From: Isoetes taiwanensis
Lineage: Eukaryota; Streptophyta; Lycopodiopsida; Isoetales; Isoetaceae
Direction: 5' to 3'
Length of the DNA stretch: 64,000 nt
Assembly: GCA_021234155.1 (NCBI GenBank)
Contig: JAJEKV010000004.1
Coordinates: 10,106,109 to 10,170,108, forward strand
Shown here one piece after another: positions 1 to 11,851 of the stretch. A program made the translations under genes and the position numbers. The notes below the pieces were generated by a model, which was given only the letters and a program-made list of their open reading frames with translations, had not been told where the DNA came from and ran no database searches. How positions within the stretch are numbered: position 1 is the stretch's first letter; every line of letters begins with the position of its first letter.

Positions 1-932
1 GAACCTAACTCTATGTATGATATAGATTAGTTCTTATTCTTTAGTTCTATGATGATGTGATGGACGGATGAATTTCGTGAACTCATTGTATTGGGAAGGG
101 GGGGTAGAGGCTTGAAGCTTAGTAGATGATGCTCCTAGATAGTCCCTCTTAGTGCATTACTAGTTTTCTACCAGTGCACAAGAACCACACGGTTGTGGGT
201 GAAGGGGCCGACCGCTGGGAGGAGGTTAGGTGTTCGACTCTTGAGCGATCCCTCCGGGTGTGTAAGGCCTACAGGGGGATCATTGTGACTAGGTCTAATG
301 GCTTGCCACTGCGTGTGGGTAAGGCATGGGCTCGACACTCGTGGGGTGGTGGATATGACCTTCCAGTGAGTTCAAGTCGAATAAGGGCATTGGCCCTCTA
401 GTCACCTTGAGTCAGCATGTAGATCTCTGGAGGGAGTGATCCCTACACGCCCCCATCGAGGGGCTGGGGAGATGTAACCGGTAGGCGTAGCCCCTTTGGC
501 TATGCACCGTGAGAAAGGGCCAGGTCCCAACACTTTTCAGCCTACTGCAAAGTGTGCACAGGAGGGGCGGATGGAGTGGACAACCCTAAGCCATGTTCTT
601 ATGCCAGCCAAATCCATTGCCATGAATTCTGTCTGCAATGAACTCTAGAGACCCAAGCTTGTCAGTCCATCCCTGTGTCTGAGCCTTGAGTAGGATTCCC
701 TATGTGATGTGCTGATCTTTGTCTATGCAGATATGTGGCGAACCATCCTTCGTGATGGTCATGTGATGTTGATGTATGTATTTTCTGCGACATGTATGTT
801 TACGCTTCATGACTAGGTAGGCCCCGAGGGAGGCGGGGTAAAATGACCCTTCACTCTTCCCACTTTGAACCCGTCCACGGTTTGCGGTGTCATGTGGAGG
901 GCCCTGTATCAGCGTGGAGCTGGTATGGGGGA
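1..932 (+). repeat. Truncated LTR copy (third copy of the LTR family)
   Basis: This stretch matches, base by base with small differences, the part of the 5' LTR running from about 2759 to 3690 and the matching part of the 3' LTR (about 12385 to 13310). The window cuts it on the left. On the right the similarity stops at about 932, roughly 55 bases before the LTR end, and unrelated sequence follows. It is in the same orientation as the complete element downstream. It could be the 3' LTR of an upstream element or a truncated solo LTR. No coding capacity is seen. Confidence 0.85.
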
Positions 933-2222
933 TGAGGAAGCTTGACATCGTGCTAATGGTCTATCACTATTAATTAGGGCGGAATTTACACATAAATGGA
1001 CAATGGAATGCCACGTCGGACACCAAGCTAAAAATTACCATCTATTTTTGGGTTGCCCCTAAGGTTGAGGTGGGTTTGTGGCATATTCTAGGCATATGCC
1101 AGTATATGCCTAGAATATGTCAATGACTGCTCCAAACCCATAATAGGCTGTAAACTCTCGGTTGCCCCTGTTTCTAAATAGCCACTCTGGAAACGGGCTA
1201 ACCGGGAGCCTGCCCCGAGTGGATATTCTTGATCTGTCTATTGAGAAGAGGTGCAAGATCACAAAATGGTCTGCTTGGTGGAAGAAAAAACAGAGGATTG
1301 TTCAGTAATTGAGAGTTTAAGTAGGGTTTAGTGACGATGGCGCTTTCCCATTTGTTCGGCCTCCATCGCACAAATCCATTTCGCTATCGACTCGTGGTAT
1401 GGGTGGAAGGCTTCCACGCATTCAGAATCTTTGGTGAGTTATCACCTTTGCTTTTGGTCATCATTTATTATATAGATTCTTGATGTTTGAAGTACAGTAT
1501 GCAATTCAAATCATCGAGTGCCGATCCATGCCACATATTATTGGAATGAATGTGGCAACTAAACATTTTAAATTACTTAATCATGGATCTCTTTCACCTT
1601 CACATTGGTGTAGTTAAGGACTTTTTCTCAGGGCTTTGGCTCTGCATTGCAAACTTGGTCTAAGAAACACATTATTAGTTGATATGCCTGAGAGGACTAT
1701 TTTGCCAGTAGCCACATGGCTCAAGGGCTAACAACCGTATTAGTTAAATCCATCCAAGAGCTAAGATTCTATACATCCAAGAACTAAGATTCATAATGCA
1801 AGCAAGGTTAAAAAAAGATGGTGAAGAGTAAAGGTTTCACAGAACATTCCTATGCCTCAGAGCATGTAAGGTAAATATGATGGAGATTTGTTGGAGAGAG
1901 GATTCCTGTGTTTGTGTCTTGGATTTTCAAATGTATAATTGATGTGGTATCATTCGAATTGTCCATGTAATTTCGAATGACAACAATAAGACCTTTAGTT
2001 TACTTTGTGTTTGACACAAACAAGAGTTATTCTTCAACTTTGATTCGTCGGAACAAGAAAAAGAAATGTGTTATACTGTAAAAGGTCAGGCCTATCTATT
2101 CCTTTTCTAATTGTAGATCAAATGAAGCTACAAAAACAAGGTTTGTATGTACATATAGATGCCAAGATAATCCGGAAAAGGGGGTTTTCAACTGCACAAG
2201 AGATGATTTTGGAATAAGTATC
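933..2222. other. Gene-free spacer between LTR copies
   Basis: No coding region or known repeat boundary is recognised. The notable item is a near-perfect hairpin at 1082-1119, flanked on both sides by short copies of a 'ggttgcccct' motif. The rest is AT-rich and unremarkable. Confidence 0.5.
1082..1119. repeat. Perfect-stem palindrome
   Basis: The sequence CATATTCTAGGCATAT is followed by a loop of about five bases and then by its reverse complement. It sits between two copies of 'ggttgcccct', one upstream near 1051 and one near 1160. It may be the core of a small inverted-repeat element. No function is claimed. Confidence 0.6.
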
Positions 2223-3743
2223 TGTGACGTTCCAGCACAGTATACGGTCCCAGGACGTATACTGTACTGCACCGTCACGCGTACACGCCGTCCCAATCGA
2301 CATGTACGCCGACGTGTACCCAAGCAAGGGCGCCCTAGGGGGCAGCTTGCAATGGTGCGCACACTTAGCAATGTGCGCACTTTTAGACCTTTAACCCATT
2401 AAAGGTAGACCAAGGGTCATGGAAACCCTAAACCTAACTGATAGCCTACATAAGGCACCAAACCCTAACATTCCCTTTTTCGCCCACAGACCTTCCGAGC
2501 TCCGTTTCGCGCGTTTCAAGAGTCAATTCCGACTCCCAAGATCTGCCTGAGCGCCCCAGCTCGTCAGATCTCCTTTCCGACCGCATCTCGAAGCAGAACT
2601 GCGACATGGACGCCTTCAGATCAAGAGGAGTGAACCAGGGATCAGGTATTTAGTCGATTGAATAGCCTAAACCTTATTCCAACCTTTGAACCAGTAGGTT
2701 TAGCCTATTAAATCACCCCTAGTAGCCAAGCAGATCCCGAGATTGACTCTAACTAAAGAACCTAACTCTATGTATGATATAGATTAGTTCTTATTCTTTA
2801 GTTCTATGATGATGTGATGGACGGATGAATTCTGTGAACTCATTGTATTGGGAAGGGGGGTAGAGACTTGAAGCTTAGTAGATGATGCTCCTAGATAGTC
2901 CCTCTTAGTGCATTACTAGTTTTCGGCCTGTGCACAAGAACCACACCTGGTTGTGGGTGAAGGGGCCAGACTGGCTAAGGAGGAGGTTCGTGTTCTGACT
3001 CTTGAACGATCCCTCTGGTGTGTAAGGCCCAAAGGGATCATTGTGACTAGGTCTAATGGCTTTGCCAACGCTGCGTGTGGTTAAGGCATGGGCTCGACAC
3101 TCGTGGGGTGGTGGATATGATCTTCCAAATTGAGTTCAAGTCGGAATAAGGGCAAGTGGCCCTCTAGTCACCTTGAGTCAAAGATGTAGATCTCGGAGGG
3201 AGTGATCCCACCGCCCCATCGGGGGGGAGATGTAACCGAAGGACGTAGCCCCTTTGGCTATGCACCCTGGCTACGATCAAGTCCCAACACTTTTCAGCCT
3301 ACTACTCGCAAAGTGTGCACAGTGAGGGGCGGATGGAGTGGACAACCCTAAGCTATGTTCTTATGCCGCCAAATCCATTGCCATGAATTGCGCCGCAATG
3401 AACTCGAGACTCAAGCTTGTCGGGTCCATCCCCGTGTCCGAGCCTTGGGTAGGATTCCCTATGTGATGTCAGCGATCTTTGTCTATGCAGATATGTGGCT
3501 TAACCATCCTTCGTGATGGTCATGTGATGTTGATGTATGTACCATCGACATGTATGTTTACGCTTCAGCCTAGGTAGGCCCCGAGGGAGACGGGGGTAAA
3601 ATGACCCCTTCACTCTTCCCATCGGAACCCGCCACGCGGTTGCGCAGGTGTCATGTGGAGGGCCCCCAGACGGCGTGGAGCTGGTATAGGGATGAACTCT
3701 GTTTGTATACCGGTGAGTGCACCGCGATGTAGTAGGGGACGCG
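2223..3743 (+). repeat. 5' LTR
   Basis: It starts TGTGACG and ends within a few bases upstream of the primer-binding site at 3750. It is similar over its whole length to 11852-13360. Shared blocks include a sequence with plant-telomere-like 'aaccctaaac' units near 2425-2470 and the region repeated in the truncated copy at the start of the window. The exact 3' end is uncertain by about five bases because the two LTRs differ at the terminus. Confidence 0.8.
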
Positions 3744-3749
3744 TTAAAG

Positions 3750-3761
3750 TGGTATCAGAGC
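3750..3761 (+). promoter_or_regulatory. Primer-binding site (tRNA-iMet)
   Basis: The sequence TGGTATCAGAGC is the standard plant retrotransposon primer-binding site, complementary to the 3' end of initiator methionine tRNA. It lies about six bases downstream of the 5' LTR end, where minus-strand DNA synthesis would begin. It fixes the + orientation of the element. Confidence 0.92.
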
Positions 3762-3790
3762 AATGTTCTTGGAGACCAAAAGCAAAGCAT

Positions 3791-3922
3791 TGACCATGCT
3801 CCCAGTAGTACTAACTTGATAGGACCCTAAAACCTCGAAAAGTGGGGAATTTTCACTGACCATGCTCCCAGTAGTACTAATTTGATAGGACCCTCAAACC
3901 TCGAAAAGTGGGGAATTTTTTT
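3791..3922 (+). repeat. 66-bp tandem duplication in the retroelement leader
   Basis: Two adjacent copies (3791-3856 and 3857-3922) start 'tgaccatgctcccagtag' and differ at only a few positions. They lie just downstream of the primer-binding site, in the untranslated leader. Confidence 0.85.
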
Positions 3923-4019
3923 CTCATTTTTGTAGTTTGTGCTAAGCTAGTAACAGTTAAGTGAATTGGAACTTAATAAGACTAAAAAGAAGGAGCCAAC
4001 ACCTCCTCAGGCAAGGTGG

Positions 4020-4084
4020 TCTCACAGCTCGCGCCTGGTCAAAGAACTACACTTTAGTTTTTGAGCAAGGCGCAAGCTGTGAGA
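4020..4084 (+). repeat. 65-bp hairpin repeat, copy 1
   Basis: The ends are inverted: the left arm begins TCTCACAGCTCGCGCC and the right arm ends GGCGCAAGCTGTGAGA, giving a long imperfect stem around 'actttagtttttgag'. The same 65-bp unit recurs at 4840 and 5054 in the same element leader. Confidence 0.85.
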
Positions 4085-4217
4085 CATTGATCCAAAACAT
4101 CTTGAAACATCTTGAAAAGTCCTAAAATTTAAAAAAGTAACTTGGTAATTCGAATTTTAGCCTAGGAATTAGCTAGATTAGTCTAGTTTTTCAATCTATT
4201 TGAACCTCATCTTAAAA

Positions 4218-4305
4218 GGATTCCCGCGGTAGCGGGAATTGAACCTCCCACCCACAGGGTTGAACCCCCCCAAACCCTCCCGTGCCAACCACTGAGGGCG
4301 GGCAT
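4218..4305 (-). repeat. tRNA-like (SINE-head) sequence
   Basis: Read on the minus strand, there is an A-box-like segment (CCTCAGTGGTTGGCACGG) followed about 30 bases later by a B-box GGTTCAATTCCCGC. A second TTCAA motif lies just before it. This is the internal RNA polymerase III promoter layout of tRNA genes and tRNA-derived SINEs. It is not a tRNA gene: no acceptor stem pairs with the 5' end. It is probably an old SINE fragment inside the retroelement interior. Confidence 0.5.
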
Positions 4306-4839
4306 TGTTTATGTTTGAATTATAATTCTTAATTAAATTTAAGCTTTGATAATGTTAGATAATATTAATAGCTAAGCCTTAGACTTAGAACCAAGACCCT
4401 TAAGCTAGATAGAGACAGCATCTTGATAGACACCAGGACTCCGATCGACATGATGCGCACCAAAAAAACGCACCGACGTTCTCGACAAAGCTTAACCACC
4501 AAGCCAAGGTTTGAAGGAAACAAGAAGAGGAGAGGGCAGAACGAGAGCGGGAGGCCAAGGCTCAAGAAGCAGCAGAGCAGAAGCTGGTCCAACATTTTGA
4601 AGACTCAACAGCCTGCACTGTTCATGCGAAGCGAGTGACCCTCATGAGGAAGGACATGCAATTAGCTAATTTAATTAAGGGAGATTCCCAGTAGATATAT
4701 TGTAAATAATCAATAATTTTGTTAATACATGATAATTTTGAGTAGTTTATGTGTCAAATCTTGCTTAATTAGGACGAGTTAGCAAGTAGTAGTTGTTATT
4801 TTAGTAAAATAGGATATTCTCATACCAAAAAGTGTGATG

Positions 4840-4904
4840 TCTCACAGCTCACGCCTTGTCAAGAAACTAAAGTTTAGTTTTTGAACGAGGCGCAACCTGT
4901 GAGA
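4840..4904 (+). repeat. 65-bp hairpin repeat, copy 2
   Basis: Same length and arms as the copy at 4020 (TCTCACAGCTCACGCC at one end, GTGAGA at the other), with a few substitutions. The pairing of the arms is largely kept. Confidence 0.85.
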
Positions 4905-5053
4905 CCTTCATACCTAGACCATGTCCAAACTAGACCAAAACACCTCCAAATTGACCAAGTAAGGGGTCCATTCTGCCTAACTCGAGGAGACTAGCATGAA
5001 TAGACCCTTAGATCACCCAAATTGGACAAGTTTAACCCAATTTACAGCCAATG

Positions 5054-5118
5054 TCTCACAGCTCGCGCCTGGTCAAAGAACTAAACTTTAGTTTTTAAGC
5101 AGGGCGCAATCTGTGAGA
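5054..5118 (+). repeat. 65-bp hairpin repeat, copy 3
   Basis: Third copy of the same inverted-repeat unit, about 214 bases after copy 2. Left arm TCTCACAGCTCGCGCC, right arm GGCGCAATCTGTGAGA. The three copies have the same length, so they were copied as a unit. Confidence 0.85.
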
Positions 5119-8100
5119 CCTCCAAACTTTGAACTTCCATAACTTGAGCTACAGAGCTCCAAATCGCCTGAAATTTGTTGCAATAGGACTGTTAGACAGC
5201 CTAGAATCCATTTATGATCTCAAATTAGGCTAGAAATGTCAAACCCCAGTTCAAAATGACCAAAATTGCTCAAACCCTTGAATTGTTTTTCCAAACTGTG
5301 GTTTGTTTGTAAATAGAAGCGTACCCCATTAGTACCTTGCAAGTATTGCTCTCGGCTCAAAGCTGATGCTTTACTCCTAGATAGAAGTGCCCAAGAACAC
5401 CCCTTTGTTATAGTCATCTAAACCTCAGCATAGCAACCCAAGTCCAACTGTCGGTACATCACCTCTGCTCATGCCAAAGGCATAAACCTTGACCTAATTC
5501 GGTGTCCTTCTAATTATATAGCCGCCACATTGACACTCCCTATTGCCAGGATACCTAGAAAGGAGCTATAGTCTAGAGCTGCCCAAGCCGCTCCATGTGT
5601 AGAGATTGGACCCCTCCCTCAAACCAACTTTGCTAGGACCTTAGAGTATGCCTCAAACATCATGGAGGTCTTGCAAAACAACCCTCATGTCATGCCATAC
5701 CACACGTCCTAATGTCCATAGACTTGGAGATTATAGATATGTCTTCAATAATGCTGCTCAAGCCATCTTGTTTGCATATAGAGCCCAAAATGTTGTAGAA
5801 GAGCCCTTCAAGTAGACCCTTAGACTCTAGGATATATGGCGTTGCTTTTCAAGTGAAGCCATGAAGAGCTAGAGGCAAACTTCTTGAAGACATCAAGTCC
5901 CACCGATGTACGCATGCATAAGGAGAGGAGACCGGAAAGGCGCACTCCAAGAGAGGGAAGCACAACGACAAACACCTCAACCGACAAACGAGTAGAACGG
6001 GACACCACCGGCCTATCATCAATCTTCATCAAATGGGAAGAATAATTGGTAACCAACGGCATCAAGAATTTCCTAGATATCAACCTCCCGGCTACCACGC
6101 CCACGAGGTCACATCGTGAAGAGGATCTCGACGCCTTCACCAACTCGGACGCCAACGAAGTTTCAAATGGAAGAATGCAAGGCAGCCAAATACAAAAAGT
6201 GGGGAACACGTTAGACATCGATGTCGCGTTAACATCACGAGCTAGGGCTAGAGGGCATAATCTTCCGCCGAGGAGAGAAGTCATGGCGACCAGAGAGCGT
6301 ATAGGAACGTGAGAGAGAAGACCACGACCTTTGCAGCCCAGCAGCTCAAGCTTAATGTCGCAACGCCAACAAAAGGAGCGACCAAGCTAGGCAACCACAA
6401 GCACCTAAAGTCGACCAGACGAGCTTCCGGCTCCCTTGCACCAGCGAGGAGAACTTTCATCGGTTCCAAAAAGTAGGAGACCATGAGGAGGAGGAGACGA
6501 CCTAGCCGCCAGATACAAATCCGCATAAAGGCGACCGGAAGAGCTATGGTAGGTGCAATGGAGATGATCACACTTCTAGCACCCGGGGAGAGGCACTTCG
6601 AATGAAAAGCAAAGCCCAAGCAGCGGAGTCGCGACTCGAAATTCAACTGCGGAGGAATGCCAATGCCCGCGCCTGGAGACCATGATCTCGTGAGCTTCAA
6701 AACATCCAAGAATGCCCAACCGCAGCGACTGGGTGATCCTACTCAAAGCGATCAACGGCAGCGCACATCGGCAACCTTGCAGCGACACATAATCATTATG
6801 TAGGGACGTTGAGCGGTCACCGCATTCCTCACGACGAATATACACATTAAGGAGGAGCATCTTTCTCAAGGGATCACATCGACGAACACTCTTCGCAACT
6901 GGCGTGACGAGCTTGGATCAGACATGAAGCTCAATAATAGTAGCAGCATCTCAAAGAATCCCGGAATCAACCAGAACGAAGAAGATGCAGCAAAACCGAA
7001 GAATCAAACGCGATAGGAGGAGGGAAAACCCTAAAGGAGTATAAACATTTAAGTAGATCTTTGTAGTTGTTTTGGAAAAGTGGATGAATTAAAATCCCAA
7101 TGTAAATGCGTATATGTCTATTGTATATCTAGGGTGTCCACATATATAGTGGAGAAACATGAGTTTAGAGTCATGTTTTACGGACTTAGCGCTTAGATCA
7201 GGAAGCTCCTTCACTTCGACTGCCTGCCAGATGAGGAAGCAAGGAAGCACAACTATAGCCCAAGATCAAAATGGAAGAGCAAGTACGAGGGAGAAACGAC
7301 TGGAGGCAAAGCAAACCTTCGACTCCAAACACTTCTGGAAGTGCCCTGAAGTAGAAGACAGCTCGTCCACCCAATGTCAGAATAAGAGACAACACCGCAC
7401 GGGACATCGTCGAGGATCTAAACACTACATCTTGTGGCGCACAACACTTGGCTTAACTTATGACACGAGTGGCCTCAACAATAGAAGGAGGAACGCCCGA
7501 CATCAACGAGCCAACTAAGAAGACAACATCTCGGCGACCATAATTCCACCTTGTGGTAATATAGGGAATATTTATGACCGTGGTTTAGATGGAGATGCAC
7601 TTACGAAAAGGCACCGCGACGGGGAGATATGCCTTCAACAACTAGGTGATGGCTTCGCCGGGTACTCCTACCATGAATTAGAAGAGAAGAAGCCGATCAT
7701 ATCTCCGACATGTGGCACGTCAAAGCGCCCAAAGGTAGAAGCATTCGACACCTTAACGACAAGGATAGCAACTCAAGCACCTTCTAAGAAAAAAAAAAAA
7801 AAAAAAAAAAAAGAGTTCAAGATAATAGCCGGGCTATTCAACGACAAGAGCATATCTAAAGGCGGTACTTCTTCAACTCAAGGGTCAAAGCCGCCAGCAG
7901 ATATAAGGATCCATCATCCCCGACAACATAGCCGGCTGGGGAGGAGAGCCACGATGCCTTACCCGACAGAGACCGACATGCGAGGGACAAAGGTCGAGGC
8001 GAAAGCCGGAGAAGTGCTAGCAAGGACTTCTTCCACGAAAGCCCCTAGAGGCAACAAGAGGATCAAAACCGGCGAGCACAATCAAAGCCAAGACCGGAAG

Positions 8101-11100
8101 GTACCTCAAGACAAGAAGACAAAGATAGATGCGTGGAACGTGACAACGCCCAAGCCATGTGATTGAGGGGATCAAACAAGGAAGTTTGGAAGCTTCGATG
8201 GAGAAGCAACTAGGGCGAGGCGACCGATGATGACTTGCGATGGACTTGCATGCAACTTGGTGAACCCAAGGATGGGCGATTCAAAGAACAACTCGAAGAG
8301 AACAACTCCGAGGAGTATAGCCAAAGGAATCGCCAAGGCCTCAAGAGACGCCTTCAAATAGCTTCAAGTATCATGAAGGAGGAACAATTACCGCCGAAAA
8401 CGGGATCGTGAAGCGACCGAAATGTCTAGGCATCAACGACCAGCACACCTTTAGTTAGAGTGTGAGGCAAAGCGTGTTGTGCCATAGCCGACAAGCGTCG
8501 GAGGGCCCAAAGTATGTCAACAAGTTACCCGGTGCGAGCCAACGTACAAATAGGGAGAATATAGATCGTCAACACCATTGCAGGGAGGAACACCGATGAC
8601 ATCGACAAGGAGTAGGTGTGCAACTTCGAAGGGAGGCACAAGGGGGACCTAATAGCTCTAGTAGTAATTGTAATTATGTAAGCTATATGTTTTGCATGTA
8701 TAGTTCCCTGTTATTCCTTCCCTCCCATAAGCGTAGCGGATCAAAGGAAGAGGCGTCGGGCAATTTGCGGGGTGAAGCAACCAACATCCCTCAACACTCT
8801 TGGGCAACACGATAAGCGACAACGAGGACTTCGGCATTATGAGACATCGATGGAGTCGAAGAAACAATATCGGATACAAAGTCGTCCTTTAGTCGCCAAG
8901 ACAAAGAGTTCAAGATGAAAGATCTTTTTCAACGCCACCTTCCGGGCTTTTGTAAAAGCGGCATGGAAGATTTCAAGTGATCAACTACATCATCAAGCAA
9001 TGCGAGGCTTCTAACGAACAAAGTCAACCTCTACATCAAAGAGGAGCCATCGTCGGAGACTGAAGTATCGGCGACTTCGGAAGAATGTTACCTTGCTACT
9101 TCAAGCAGGCAACGAGTGGATGAGCTTCTAGCAAGCTCAAGGATCTAAGGCCATGGGGCCTAGTAGGTTAAATGTATGGACGGTAACATCCATATTAGGA
9201 TTAGAAGGTATTTCCAGATATTCTCGTTGAAAGGATTGCCCCAATAGTGAGCTACGCGTCAAGGATTGGGAAGCAAACGCATAGGAGTGACTAAAATTAT
9301 ACACGATTGTTAACAGTCATCCAACGTATTGAAACCACTTGGTGAGATTGATCTCCTCGCTAAGAAGGAATCATTACTAGGATAAGTGTTGACCATGTAT
9401 AAATCTAGTATCTCCAAAGAATAATTCAACCGAAAGAAAAGAAGTAATCTAACAAGTCCGGCCAACTTGTTACGATGGCATCAATTCGATTGGTAGGAAT
9501 ATTCCAAGAGTTTAAATAACTAAGAAAGGGGGAATCTCTAGAATATAAAAGAATAATACATGTAAGGTACATCTAAAATAAGAATTATAGCAATCAAATA
9601 GTCTTTTGAGACAAAAGGAATTGTCGTCATGACAAAACCTTGTGCTTTAGAATCGTTCAGGTAACCCATAACTATATTGAAATAAATGATAACATAATAT
9701 GTATATCCATCTTAGATGGTTATATATGTCAGCTAAGGCTAGTAAATTAATGCGCTAAGTAAGGAACGTATAACCTCTGAAGGGGAGAGAATAAAAATGA
9801 CGTTGTGTACAACGCCATTGAAGGGGTGCAGGACCATTTTCTTTTCGAAGAAAGTGGGAGGGCTCAATCTTATGATTGAACGTACTTGCATCGAATTGAC
9901 TGACCCGTAGAATAGAGTTCACTCTGGCAATGGCCGAAGCGAATAGAGCGTAAAATAGATAGATACCTTAGTGCTCAGGAGGCCTTCAACATGCGAGACC
10001 GACATAGTAGCTAACTACACCAATGAAGTGGAGCAAAACTATGGGAGCGATGCAACGACCAAGTCATCTCCAAAATTACTCGACGCAGGCTCAACGGGTG
10101 GATGTGTTCTAGCCTTAGGTAAGGCGTGCGCATGCATTATAAGCTTTAATGTGTCTTATAGATAAGATAATATAGATCCTAATAATTGCATAGAATTTAC
10201 TGTACGTATATGTATCATAGGGAAATAAGTTAAATAACAACGGTAATGTGAGGTAGCATGTTAATTAATCCTTCGCAAGGATGCAATTCCTTCCAAGGAT
10301 AGCTATATGACCTCGGGTCCTTATAAATATAAATAGAAAATAGAATTCAGATATACTTAAGTGCATCTTAGGGATATACTTCCAAAGCGTATCTGGGACC
10401 CAAGGAAGAGAATAAGAAGCACATCTAATCCTTGTGTATGATAATTAAAACCTTGTCTATGTAACAATAGGTCTAAATCAGGGTTATTGTTCAAATAATC
10501 GCGATCTAAAAGTCGTTAAATATTGCAAAGCTTAGAGTAAATATAATTGTACTATCGGAAGTAATGTATCCGATACTATGATAATGTTAATTCATAAATA
10601 TTACCTTAGGGTAATTATGTTAATCACATGCATTAAAGGAGCCAGAAAAAAATCGGCTCAGGCATGTCGTTTTGTGTGTAGATTAAATGCTTGTATAGTT
10701 AAGATTAATCTACGCATGCAACCTATGCTAGGTATGGGTTGCATGCGTTGTTACCGATGATGAGATTACTACGGTGATCTCTAGGGCGTGGTGTAATGTC
10801 AATGTAGGCATGACCGCGTTTCCGCTTGGATGAGTGGAAGGTAGATTAGAAAGTCTACTTACGTTCCACCGGAGTAGGCGACCTCGAAGAAAGGAGGTCA
10901 TTGGGGAATGCATTGATAGGAAAAGCACCTCTAGCCCCATATATGCTTTGATAGGAGGAATCGGCCTTCACGCCCATATCTCTGGGAAGGACCTATCCTC
11001 CATTTGGGCAACTAGGGTGTAGGCATGAGCGGCATATAGGCATATAAAATTTGTCTCCACGGCCATAATGGAAGATTCACCCTCTTCCTACAGGGAGATT

Positions 11101-11839
11101 AGTCATGCATCCATGTAGATAGGTGGGGTGGTCACCATATAACCAAAATTTTATTAATAATTAAAATGGTACTAGCGTAGTGTCGACTTGCAAGCCAATA
11201 GAGCTCAGGAGGGCAAGGAGGTCGAAGACTCTGAGACTTGCAAACACAAATTTTGTTATAATGTGTTGCAAGGAATGAAAGTACCTTAGAAGTGTAAATT
11301 TTGTATGAAATTGATAAACTTTGATAAACTTAAATGTTGTATTAAGTAAGGTTAATAATTACCTGCGTGGATTAAGTTATGAAGTCATAAGTTAATTGGA
11401 TAATGAAATAAATACGGTAATGTCTTAAACATTACCTTAGAGTAACTCTAATAATTAAGATAGTAAGTATGTAATTATAGATATTGTAAAATTAATCTGA
11501 GGATTTTTTTAAGGTGCGAAGACTTGCAACACAAATTTTGTTGGGATGTGTTGCAAAGGAATGAAAGAGTACCTTAAATAATAATTGTATATGAAAGTGT
11601 TAAATTGTGATAAACTAAATGTTGTGATAATCTGAGACTAATAAGTACCGAAGTTACGATTTGACAAGTTATTTGATAATGTAATGGCATAATAATGATT
11701 TAAAAATATTACCTTAAGGTAATCTTAATAAATATGTAAAAGTATTATAGTAGTATATCGTATGCATCGGGTTGATTGCAAGGTTAGCAAGATTCCAAGG
11801 TGGGAGACCCCGATCTTTGGCGGGACAAACATCATTTCA

Positions 11840-11851
11840 AGGTGGGGAGAA
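11840..11851 (+). promoter_or_regulatory. Polypurine tract
   Basis: AAGGTGGGGAGA lies directly upstream of the TGTGGCG start of the 3' LTR. This is the expected place and composition for the plus-strand primer of an LTR retrotransposon. Confidence 0.85.

Larger units (their letters stand above)
4310..11851 (+). other. Non-coding interior of the LTR element, with hairpins and purine tract
   Basis: About 7.5 kb without a recognisable protein. The part from about 5.8 to 9.1 kb is GC-richer and purine-rich with codon-like texture (for example 4423-4638 and 7159-7518 encode 71 and 119 residues), but no gag zinc knuckle (CCHC), aspartic protease, reverse transcriptase or integrase motif is visible. 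A run of more than 20 A residues lies at about 7788-7812. The part from 9.2 to 11.8 kb is AT-rich with repeated motifs such as 'acttgcaa.cacaaattttg'. The last bases before 11852 (AAGGTGGGGAGA) form the polypurine tract. Confidence 0.65.

Noticed and set aside
4218-4305. A true tRNA gene
   Set aside because: A and B boxes are present, but the ends do not form an acceptor stem and no anticodon arm is convincing.
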